The notes beneath the pieces are model-generated. The model saw nothing but the letters and a program-made list of their open reading frames with translations. It searched no databases and had not been told where the DNA came from. A DNA stretch of 64,000 bases from JAJNBA01 sp035512775. GTDB taxonomy: Bacteria; Actinomycetota; UBA4738; HRBIN12. Shown here one piece after another: positions 42,001 through 49,530 of the stretch (positions are counted from its first letter, which is position 1; every line of letters starts with the position of its first letter). The stretch covers positions 1 to 64,000 of the forward strand of contig DATKDI010000045.1 of NCBI GenBank assembly GCA_035512775.1, read 5' to 3'. The translations under genes and the position numbers were made by a program.

Positions 42001-42596
42001 GTCGGCAACCCGGCGGTGACCCACCCGCACCTCGAGCATCGGTCCGGCATCGCGTCGCCGAGCCGCGTGAGCGGACGACCGCAGCGGCACACCCATCCGT
42101 AGAGCCGAGCGGGGCTGCCGAGGACCATGCCGTGATCCGGGACGTCGGCGGTGACCACAGCCCCGGCTCCGATCATGGACCGGACTCCGAGCTCCACGCC
42201 GCAGATGACGGTGGCGTTGGCACCGACCGATGCGCCCGACCGCACGCGCGTCGACACCACGTCCCAGGTCCCCGAGTCGGCTCGCGGGTAGCGATCGTTC
42301 GTGAACGTCACGGACGGTCCGATGAACACGTCCTCCTCGAGGACGACTCCGCGATAGAGGGAGACGAGGTTCTGGATCTTGCAGCGATCCCCGATCTTCA
42401 CGCCGGTGTCCACGTAGACGCAGAAGCCGATCGTGCACCGCGCGCCGACCCGGCTCCCGGCGCGGACGTGGCTGTGGTGCCAGATCGAGGTCCCGGGGCC
42501 CACGACGGCTCCGTCCTCGACGGTCGCGGTCGGGTGGATCGACCCGCCGGGTTCGACCCGGCCCTCGAGGTCGGAGCGACCGAGGACCTCACTCAC
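41997..42596 (-). CDS. Left-handed beta-helix N-acetyltransferase (WbpD/WlbB-like)
   Basis: 199 residues with hexapeptide repeats of a left-handed beta-helix (IHPTATVEDGAVVGPGTSIWH, RVGARCTIGFCVYVDTGVKIG, VGANATVICGVELG). SLYRGVVLEEDVFIGPSVTFTND is characteristic of the WbpD/WlbB 3-N-acetyltransferases, which acetylate UDP-2-acetamido-3-amino uronates. The C-terminus carries two Cys-x-Cys/Cys-x-x-Cys pairs (CRCG...CSRCG), a small zinc-ribbon-like tail. It overlaps the sulfotransferase upstream by 8 bases and the aminotransferase by 4. Confidence 0.9.
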   Translation of the reverse strand: MSEVLGRSDLEGRVEPGGSIHPTATVEDGAVVGPGTSIWHHSHVRAGSRVGARCTIGFCVYVDTGVKIGDRCKIQNLVSLYRGVVLEEDVFIGPSVTFTNDRYPRADSGTWDVVSTRVRSGASVGANATVICGVELGVRSMIGAGAVVTADVPDHGMVLGSPARLYGWVCRCGRPLTRLGDAMPDRCSRCGWVTAGLPT

Positions 42597-43653
42597 CCTT
42601 CGCCCCCTGGGGACCGGCCGAAACGCGTGCAGGCGGAACCCGGGCTCCTCGCCACCTGTTGATCCGCGCGAGGGTCATCCAGCCGATCATCCTGGTCAGT
42701 TGGAACGGCAGCGTCCCCAGGTAGCGGAGGCGTGGGGGGTTCGCTCCCATCCGCCCGTAGCCGAGGGCGGCCATCCCCTTCCCCGCGACGAGCTCGATGA
42801 ACGCGATCTCGGACGGCGAGAGCACGGAGGCGAACCGTCCGATCCCGCGTGTCGAGATCGCGCCTCGCTCCAGATCTCCGAACGAGCTGTTGCCACCGCC
42901 GCGATGCCGAGGTGCGCCCTCCATCGACAGCATCGCCGGCGAGTAGTCCTCCCCGATGAAGTCGCACAGGGAACGCAGCGTGCGTTCCGGATCCCGCGCG
43001 AGGTCCTCGTAGCGAACCATCAGGTACCGGTCGGCGAAGCGCGCGCGGTTCCGACGCCCGACGGTCGTCGAATCGAGCCAACGCCCGGTCGCGGCTCCTA
43101 CCCTGGAGAGATCGCGACGGTGACGTTTCCGGACCGACGCATATCGGTCACGCGGATCTCGGATCATGTGGATGATCCGAGCATCGGGGAACTCCTCGAA
43201 GACACGCTCCGCGTAGTGCTCGGTGTGGAGGGATTTGTCACCCCAACGTGTCTTGCCGGCACGTTCGGCGTGATGCTCGAAGAAGAGTGAGAACAACCGC
43301 CCGTAGGTGGCTTCCCCCTCGAGGAACTCACGTCGGATCCGCTCGGGGTCCGGATGCAGAGGGTGCAGCCGGCGGTACCGACTCATCGCGTCCAGGCATC
43401 GGTCGAAGTTCCGGGGATCGCCGAGATCCCCGAACCTGCGATGGAAGTAGCGCCACATGTTCGTCCGTCGCACCATCGAGATGTTCGGGTGCGACCCCAG
43501 GAGGGCGAACATCAGCGTCGTCCCGGTGCGGTCCGCACCGGCGATGAACACCGGCCCGGGAACCGAGCGAGGGAGCCGGGCGGGAGACGTGGCCGAACCT
43601 GTCGACTCCACCGCCGGCGACGGAACGGCCCGACCGGGCGCATGGGTCGTCAT
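42589..43653 (-). CDS. PAPS-dependent sulfotransferase (subtype with RWGDKSLHTEHY)
   Basis: 354 residues from ATG at 43653 (GGGGAGA upstream; ATGA overlap). The 5' loop is DRTGTTLMF, followed by RWGDKSLHTEHYAERVFEEF, IHMIRDPRDRYAS and the 3' site RYLMVRYEDLARDP. The first 35 residues are a poorly conserved extension. It shares more signature residues with the plus-strand protein at 24223 than with its immediate neighbour, suggesting duplication of a gene pair. Confidence 0.92.
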   Translation of the reverse strand: MTTHAPGRAVPSPAVESTGSATSPARLPRSVPGPVFIAGADRTGTTLMFALLGSHPNISMVRRTNMWRYFHRRFGDLGDPRNFDRCLDAMSRYRRLHPLHPDPERIRREFLEGEATYGRLFSLFFEHHAERAGKTRWGDKSLHTEHYAERVFEEFPDARIIHMIRDPRDRYASVRKRHRRDLSRVGAATGRWLDSTTVGRRNRARFADRYLMVRYEDLARDPERTLRSLCDFIGEDYSPAMLSMEGAPRHRGGGNSSFGDLERGAISTRGIGRFASVLSPSEIAFIELVAGKGMAALGYGRMGANPPRLRYLGTLPFQLTRMIGWMTLARINRWRGARVPPARVSAGPQGAKGE

Positions 43654-44567
43654 GCGGATCTCCCCATGCGTGCGACGCTGAGCGGCCAACCGGCCGCGTA
43701 TCGGATCCGTTCGGCCGGAGAGAGCCGGATCGGATCCACGAGATAGTCGAACAGGATCATCTCGCGCTCCGCGAGTGATTGGATCAACGCAACGTCCGCA
43801 CGAGAGATCAACCGACGGTATCGGCCGACGAACTCCGTCGAGATCGGCGCACCGCCCACCGAAGCTGCGCGCACTGCGTCGTAACGACCCACGTCGTCCA
43901 TCTGAAGCATCGCCGGCTGGAACTCTTCACCGATGAACGCGCAGACCCCTCGCATGGTCGCTTCCGGAGACGCGACGAGGTCCTCGTAGCGGATGACGTG
44001 ATATCGACCGGTGTATCGCCGACGGTTGCGCAAGGCTGAAGCCGCGGAGGAGCGCCAGATCCCTGTGATCCTGCCGACGGCGCCCGGTCTCCGGGGACCA
44101 CGCTCGAGACGGGCTCCGACGACGTCGCGCGGGTCCCTGATCAGATGAAGGAACCGCGCCTGCGGTTGCTGGGCGAAGATCTCGGCCGCGTACCCCTCGG
44201 CGAGACCCGTCTGGTCACCCCAACGGGCTTTGCCCGCACGCGTCGCGTACTGCTCATGGAACAGCGTGAACAGACGCGCGTACGTGGGGGTGCCGACCAG
44301 GAGGTTTCGACGGAGCTGCTCGAGATCGGTGCCGAGCTCGGCGATGTGCCGGCGCTCGAGCATCGCGCGGAGGCAGCGCTCGAGGTTATCGGGGTCCGCG
44401 AGGTCACCGAACCTCCCATAGAACTCCGTCCACATCGCCGTCCGTCGCGACACCGCGATGCGCGAGTGCGACGCGAGCATCCACCGAACGAGGGTCTTTC
44501 CCGAACGACCGGCGCCTCCGATGTAGATCGGACCCGACGCGGCGGCGTCGGTGCCCTGTTCGCCCAT
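43650..44567 (-). CDS. PAPS-dependent sulfotransferase (subtype with RWGDQTGL)
   Basis: 305 residues. The 5' loop is GRSGKTLVR (20-28), with RWGDQTGLAEGYA, LHLIRDPRDVVGA and the 3' site RYHVIRYEDLVASP. The Lys in SGKT and the QTGL variant group it with the protein at 22260. The ATG has a strong GGAGGAGG site. First gene of a four-gene minus-strand operon that continues with a second sulfotransferase and the aminosugar enzymes. Confidence 0.92.
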   Translation of the reverse strand: MGEQGTDAAASGPIYIGGAGRSGKTLVRWMLASHSRIAVSRRTAMWTEFYGRFGDLADPDNLERCLRAMLERRHIAELGTDLEQLRRNLLVGTPTYARLFTLFHEQYATRAGKARWGDQTGLAEGYAAEIFAQQPQARFLHLIRDPRDVVGARLERGPRRPGAVGRITGIWRSSAASALRNRRRYTGRYHVIRYEDLVASPEATMRGVCAFIGEEFQPAMLQMDDVGRYDAVRAASVGGAPISTEFVGRYRRLISRADVALIQSLAEREMILFDYLVDPIRLSPAERIRYAAGWPLSVARMGRSA

Positions 44568-44863
44568 CGTTCCTCCTCCGGCCGCTCACGAGCTTCCCGC
44601 GACGGAGCACGTCCACGGGGCCTCGGAGGATGACACGGCCCTCGTGCGCGAACACGCGACGGGATGCGTACTCCAGATGCGGCAGATGCATGAGCCTCGA
44701 GGGAGCGCGGGGAACGCTCGGATGTCCGGTGGCAGGGCTCAGGGTTCGTGGACGGCCCTCGGTCGTTCGTTCGCCGTAGATGGACTACACGATCGGTGGC
44801 TTCGCGCGTGGGAACCATCGCCGTACCCTCAGCCGTTCGCTCCGTCGAAGGGAGGGAGGGGCT
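44568..44863. other. Divergent intergenic region
   Basis: These 296 bases separate two divergent operons and should hold both promoters. The only open frame of note (minus strand, start near 44691, HLPHLEYASRRVFAHEGRV) has no ribosome-binding site and no family I recognise. I see no convincing -35/-10 pair or hairpin. Confidence 0.4.
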
Positions 44864-45820
44864 GTGCGATCGCGCGAGGGCATCGAGGAACGGTGGGTCT
44901 CGGTCATCGACTCCTTGACGTGGCGCCGCCTGGCCCGGTCCGGTCCCGGCTCCCGCCTCCTCGCGAGCAGGTCGTATCGGGCCGTCGACACCGCGAGACG
45001 CTTCGCCGCTACCTCGATCCAGACCGCTCGCCATCGGGGACGGTTCCGTGACGTGGAGACCCTCTGTGTGTTCATCGGTCACACCAAGAGCGGCGGGACG
45101 CTCCTGGGAGCGCTCCTTGATGCCCACCCCGACGTCGTCTTGGCGGATGAGATCGACGTGCTCCGCTATGTCGCTGCGGGGTTCCGCCGGGATCAGATCT
45201 TCCACCTGCTGTTGAAAGGATCTCGGCGAGAGGCACAGAAGGGACGAGTGACGGCGCGCAGGCTGGATCCCTACTCATTCGCGGTGCCGGGCCAGTGGCA
45301 GGGGCGACACCGTGAGCTCCGCGTGATCGGGGAGAGCAGAGCCGGTCCCACCACGCGACGCCTCGGTCGCGAACCGGACCTCCTTCCGCTCCTGTCGCAA
45401 CGGATGGACGGTGTTCGACCGAGGTTCATCCATGTGGTTCGCCATCCGATGGATCCGATCGCCGCGATGGTGCGACGGGGGCGGCGCACGTTCGAAGACG
45501 CGATCTCTGACTACGGATTCCAGAGTCGAACCCTCCTCGAGCTGCGACGTCGGATCGACCCCGGCGATCTCTTGACGATCAGGTACGAGGGATTCGTGCG
45601 TGAACCGGCCGAGAGCCTCAGGGCGTCGTGCACGTTCCTGGGACTCGAGCCGGAGGAGAGCTACGTCAACGCCTGCACAGCCATCATCGATCCCTCGTTC
45701 CGCCGGGAGCGGGACACCGTCCAGTGGCAGGAGGGGCACCTGGAAAGCGTGCGAGAACTGATCTCCCGAACCTCGTTCCTCGACGGTTTCGAACCGGATG
45801 CGCACGAGAACGGCGCGTGA
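44864..45820 (+). CDS. Sulfotransferase family protein, fourth subtype
   Basis: 318 residues from GTG at 44864 (GGGAGG upstream); an ATG at 44780 would add 28 residues of no clear character. The 5' loop is TKSGGTLLG, and the 3' site is LLTIRYEGFVREPAESLRASCTFLGL; VVRHPMDPIAAM replaces the RDPRD segment. It is the most distant of the seven sulfotransferases and may act on another acceptor. It leads a four-gene operon, overlapping the P-loop gene by 23 bases. Confidence 0.88.
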   Translation: MRSREGIEERWVSVIDSLTWRRLARSGPGSRLLASRSYRAVDTARRFAATSIQTARHRGRFRDVETLCVFIGHTKSGGTLLGALLDAHPDVVLADEIDVLRYVAAGFRRDQIFHLLLKGSRREAQKGRVTARRLDPYSFAVPGQWQGRHRELRVIGESRAGPTTRRLGREPDLLPLLSQRMDGVRPRFIHVVRHPMDPIAAMVRRGRRTFEDAISDYGFQSRTLLELRRRIDPGDLLTIRYEGFVREPAESLRASCTFLGLEPEESYVNACTAIIDPSFRRERDTVQWQEGHLESVRELISRTSFLDGFEPDAHENGA

Positions 45821-46619
45821 GACCGCCCGGGTGAGCCCCGCGGTGGTCGAGATGGTGGGCGCTCCCGGAGCGGGGAAGACAACACTGCTTCCCGCCGTGA
45901 TGCGAGCGTGCCGCGACGCGGGCCTCGCTCCCGCGACGGTGATCGACGCGGCGCGGCCGTTCGTCGCCCGAACCCCTGCCGGGCGAGTCGTCCACCGCCT
46001 CGCGCCGGCGGGCTGGCGACGCCCGGCCCTCTGGCTGCTCTACCTGGGCTTCCGCGGCACGTCGGCCGTGGGCTTCGCGATGCGTCACGTCGATCTGGCC
46101 CGCTACGTGGTCGATTCGACCCGGCGTCGACCCACTGCCGCGGACATACGAGCACGGAGGGTGCTCCACTGGTACGTCCGGCTCGCCGGCTCGTACCGGT
46201 TCCTGATGTCGAGGGGCCGAGCCGGCGAGGCACTCGTCCTCGATGAGGGGTTCGCCCACCGTGCGGTGCAGCTGCATGCCTCGCCCGTGGAGGTCCCGGA
46301 CGCGGGTCGTATCGAGCGATATACGGGACTGATCCCGCGGCCCGATCTGCTCGTACACGTCAGAGCGGCGGTCGACGTCTGCGAGGAGCGCGTGAGATCG
46401 CGCGGAGCCTGGAGCCGGTTCGGTAGCAAGGATCCCAGCGAACTCTCTCGATTCATCGCCAACGCGCATCGAGCCGCCGAGCTCGTCGCAGAGGCGGCGA
46501 GCATGAAGGGCTGGAGCATCATCGAGATCGACAACGGAGGGGGTGATCCGGCGTCGTCGGCCGCCCTGGCCCAGCGGACCGTCTCAACGGCACTTCGGCA
46601 GCTGGAGCTGGGTGGGTGA
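45798..46619 (+). CDS. P-loop kinase-like protein of a polysaccharide locus
   Basis: 273 residues with a Walker A motif GAPGAGKTT (21-29) and an acidic LVLDEGFAHRA near 155 that fits Walker B. The remainder resembles small-molecule or nucleotide kinases in outline, but no specific family is evident. It lies between a sulfotransferase and an APH-like kinase with short overlaps, so a role in polymer modification or precursor phosphorylation is likely. The substrate cannot be inferred. Confidence 0.65.
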   Translation: MRTRTARETARVSPAVVEMVGAPGAGKTTLLPAVMRACRDAGLAPATVIDAARPFVARTPAGRVVHRLAPAGWRRPALWLLYLGFRGTSAVGFAMRHVDLARYVVDSTRRRPTAADIRARRVLHWYVRLAGSYRFLMSRGRAGEALVLDEGFAHRAVQLHASPVEVPDAGRIERYTGLIPRPDLLVHVRAAVDVCEERVRSRGAWSRFGSKDPSELSRFIANAHRAAELVAEAASMKGWSIIEIDNGGGDPASSAALAQRTVSTALRQLELGG

Positions 46620-47709
46620 GATCACGATCCCCAGCTCCGCATCGATCACCCCGGGCGCGCTCCGGATCCCGCGTCCCGGCCGCATACGGGACGTCGCCAG
46701 GGCGAGATTCAGCACGCCCAGCATCGACCCCCAGACCGCGGGATCCATCCTCGAGCGATATGGGCTATCCGTGAGCGGGCGGGTGCAGAGCCTTCCCTTC
46801 GGGTGGCGAAACCGCAGCGTGACGGTGGACACCTCGGAGGGCCGGAAGGTACTCAAGCGGTACCGGGACGAGTGGGCGGTCGAGGCGATCGAGCACGAGC
46901 ACTCGATCCTCCGGCACCTGCTGACGACGAGATTCCCGACGGTCCGACTGGAGGCGACCGCTTCGGGCGAGACGCTCGTCGAACGAGAGGGCGCTCGCTT
47001 CGCCCTGTTCGCGTTCGAAGACGGCGTGACACTAGCCGGCTACATGCTGCCGCGCGTTCGACGGGCCCGGCTCTGGTGGGAGGTGGGTCGCCTCCTCGCC
47101 GTGTTCCACCGAGCGATGGACGGATTCTTCCCCGAAGGCCGGCACCACCTCGGGTTCCACGGCGTCTCTGACGTGCGCTCTCGGGACCTGGCCTGGCACC
47201 TCCGAGCCTTGGACGAGCTCGCCGTGGCCGGACACCGCGACGCCGGACGGCGTGACGACGTGGCATGGCTGCGGGGGAACGCCGGGCGGATCGCGGATCG
47301 CATCACCACCCTCGACGGATCGCTCGCAGGCGCTCCCCTTTCGAGGTCGGTGATCCACGGTGACCACGGCATCCACAACGTGATCGTCAGGAAGGACGGA
47401 ACGTTCGTGCTTCACGACTTCGAGCTCTCCCGGCTGGACTGGCGGCTCATCGACCTGGTGATCGTGTTGTCCCGGGTGAACCTGCGCGACGGCCGGCCGT
47501 TCCTAGACGGATACGACGCCGCCGCCGGCTCCCCGGCCGGCGAGCGCCGCTTCCTCCCCGAGGTCTGGGAGCACTACCGACTCTGTGGTGCCGTGCAGTC
47601 CTGGTCCACGTACGAGCGGCTCGGCGACGACCGGCGGCTCGCGACAGCCCGCGCACGGGTCGACGAGGCCGACCAGATCTCGGCACGGGACCCATGGGTC
47701 GGGAGGTGA
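46612..47709 (+). CDS. APH-like (aminoglycoside phosphotransferase fold) kinase
   Basis: 365 residues from GTG at 46612, overlapping the previous stop by 8 bases. The kinase core has KVLKRYRDEW (nucleotide Lys), the catalytic loop SVIHGDHGIHNVIV with His-Gly-Asp and Asn, and HDFELSRLDWRLIDL carrying the metal-binding Asp. These are the APH/CotH-like kinase hallmarks. In this setting it may phosphorylate a sugar, as CotS- or spore-coat-like members do, rather than confer antibiotic resistance. Its stop overlaps the glycosyltransferase start by 16 bases. Confidence 0.82.
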   Translation: MGEITIPSSASITPGALRIPRPGRIRDVARARFSTPSIDPQTAGSILERYGLSVSGRVQSLPFGWRNRSVTVDTSEGRKVLKRYRDEWAVEAIEHEHSILRHLLTTRFPTVRLEATASGETLVEREGARFALFAFEDGVTLAGYMLPRVRRARLWWEVGRLLAVFHRAMDGFFPEGRHHLGFHGVSDVRSRDLAWHLRALDELAVAGHRDAGRRDDVAWLRGNAGRIADRITTLDGSLAGAPLSRSVIHGDHGIHNVIVRKDGTFVLHDFELSRLDWRLIDLVIVLSRVNLRDGRPFLDGYDAAAGSPAGERRFLPEVWEHYRLCGAVQSWSTYERLGDDRRLATARARVDEADQISARDPWVGR

Positions 47710-48941
47710 GTTCGACGTCCTCGCCCCGGATCCTGATGGTCATCCGACTCTTCGATCCATGGCTCGGGGGCACCCAGAAACAGGCTCACCGTCTGGCGCG
47801 AGCGCTCCTCGACGAAGGGGTCGATGTCCAGCTCGTCACCGGGTGGTGGTTCCGGGGGACTCAGCAGCGCGAGACGATCGATGGCATCCCCGTGTTCCGG
47901 AACCACACCCTCTGGGAAGGGTTCGGTATCCGGGGGGCCCGGACGTTCGGAGGATATGTCTACATCCTCACCCTGCTCTGGCATCTCTGGCGTCGACGCC
48001 GGACCTACGACGTGATCCACGTCCACGGACTCAGCTACCACACGTTCGCCGCCGCGATCGCCAGCAGATGGCTGCACAAACCGATGGTCACCAAGCTGGC
48101 CAACAGCGGAGCCGCAAGCGACATCCTCAAGATGCGCGAGGGACAACACCTCGCGCTTACCCGGTTCATGCTGCCGACCGCCCTTCGGAACGGTCGGTTC
48201 GTTGCCCTGAACCGCGCTGTCGAGCGGGAGCTCCTCGATGCGGGTGTCCCGCGCGAACGCATCACCACGATCCCGAACGGCATCGGTCTTCAGGTGGGGT
48301 CAGGTGCGTTCGACGCGAGACTCCACCGGCCAGCCCACGCGCTGTTCGTCGGACGTCTGCACCACCAGAAGGGCGTCGACGTCCTGCTCCGAGCGGCGAG
48401 GAGGCTCCGCGAACTCGATCCTCAGTTGGAGGTCGCCTACCAGATCGTGGGTGACGGTCCTCTGCGTGACGAGCTGTCATCGCTCACCCGGGAGCTCGGG
48501 CTGACGAAGGAGGTGGAGTTCTGGGGAGAGCGTGGCGACGTGCCGAGTTTCCTCCGAGACGCGGATGTCTTCGTCCTTCCGTCCCGGGCGGAGGGGATCT
48601 CGAACGCGTTGCTCGAAGCGATGTCGCTCGGTCTACCCGTGATCGCGTCCGCTGTCCCTGGCAACGAGGACGTCGTCGAGCACCAGCGGGAGGGACTCCT
48701 CTTCCCGGTCGACGATCCGGAGTCGCTGGCGACCGCCATCCGCCGCGTGCTGCGCGATGCCGACCTCCGCGAGCGTCTCGGCCATCACGCACGCCGTGCG
48801 GTCGAGTCCCGCTATCCGATCGAGCGGGTGGCCGATCGGTACCGGGCCCTGTATCGGGAGCTGATGGGCAGCCCGACGCCGGGCCACGAACCCGATCCGA
48901 TGCTCATGGCTCCGACTCCCGAGGTTCCGAGGCCGCGATGA
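47694..48941 (+). CDS. GT4-family glycosyltransferase
   Basis: 415 residues. WLGGTQKQAHRLARALLDEGVDV, DVIHVHGLSYHTFAAAIAS, ALFVGRLHHQKGVDVLLRAA and EGISNALLEAMSLGLPVIAS are the standard GT4 elements in order. Last gene of the operon starting at 44864. The final 38 bases overlap the end of the convergent APS-kinase-like gene. Confidence 0.93.
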   Translation: MGREVSSTSSPRILMVIRLFDPWLGGTQKQAHRLARALLDEGVDVQLVTGWWFRGTQQRETIDGIPVFRNHTLWEGFGIRGARTFGGYVYILTLLWHLWRRRRTYDVIHVHGLSYHTFAAAIASRWLHKPMVTKLANSGAASDILKMREGQHLALTRFMLPTALRNGRFVALNRAVERELLDAGVPRERITTIPNGIGLQVGSGAFDARLHRPAHALFVGRLHHQKGVDVLLRAARRLRELDPQLEVAYQIVGDGPLRDELSSLTRELGLTKEVEFWGERGDVPSFLRDADVFVLPSRAEGISNALLEAMSLGLPVIASAVPGNEDVVEHQREGLLFPVDDPESLATAIRRVLRDADLRERLGHHARRAVESRYPIERVADRYRALYRELMGSPTPGHEPDPMLMAPTPEVPRPR

Positions 48942-49530
48942 ATCCCCGCTCGACGAGCAGGGTGAACAAGGCTCGAGCGCCCTGAGCCGGTGATCCGGTC
49001 GCCGAATCGATCCGGAGGTCGGGGGCGATCGGGGTCTCGTAACCTTCCCCCGGGCCGAAGCCGACGCGGCTTGCGAACGTGGCGAGCATGTGCTTCACAT
49101 GCTTCGCGACGGATCGCTTCCGGTTCCGAGCCGCCTTCCGCGCCCGCGTGACGTCCCGCGGCGCATCCACGAGCACTTCGACGAATCGGTCGACGCCGAC
49201 GATCTCGCGAGCCGCCTCCCGCGTCCGCCGACGCGCGCTCACCGTGACGCAGATGGCGATGCCTCCATGACGTGCCACCTCGCCGGCGACGAACGCCTTC
49301 CGGAGGAGCTTGCCCTCGCTGGTCCGCTCGCACGGGAGCTTGCGGAGGAGGGGAACGACATCGAGGACGCTCACCGATCGTCCGCGCCCTTCCAGAAGCG
49401 GGAGGAACTGTCGGGTGAGGCTCGTTTTCCCGGCACCGCTCGGGCCGGTCAGCCAGATGCAGACCCCCCGGCCCGCGGCCTCGTTCGAAGGCTCGACCCG
49501 TACCGACGACGGCACGCTGCTACGCGCCAT
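48904..49530 (-). CDS. Adenylylsulfate kinase-like protein (CysC family)
   Basis: 208 residues. CIWLTGPSGAGKTSL (24-38) is the CysC P-loop, and SEGKLLRKAFVAGEVARHGGIAICV, REIVGVDRFVEVLVDAP and YETPIAPDLRID follow the CysC order. The APS-site LDGD motif reads LDVV, so substrate handling may differ. CysC makes PAPS, the sulfate donor that the seven sulfotransferases here need, which makes the assignment attractive. No ATP sulfurylase is in the window. It overlaps the upstream gene by 11 bases. Confidence 0.75.
   Translation of the reverse strand: MARSSVPSSVRVEPSNEAAGRGVCIWLTGPSGAGKTSLTRQFLPLLEGRGRSVSVLDVVPLLRKLPCERTSEGKLLRKAFVAGEVARHGGIAICVTVSARRRTREAAREIVGVDRFVEVLVDAPRDVTRARKAARNRKRSVAKHVKHMLATFASRVGFGPGEGYETPIAPDLRIDSATGSPAQGARALFTLLVERGFIAASEPRESEP

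Noticed and set aside
44404..44691. Minus-strand open frame reaching into the divergent intergenic region
   Set aside because: No ribosome-binding site, no recognisable domain, and it overlaps the sulfotransferase start in another frame.
46612..47709. Aminoglycoside resistance gene
   Set aside because: The APH fold is clear, but the gene is locked into a polysaccharide operon by overlaps on both sides, so a sugar or polymer kinase is more likely than drug resistance.
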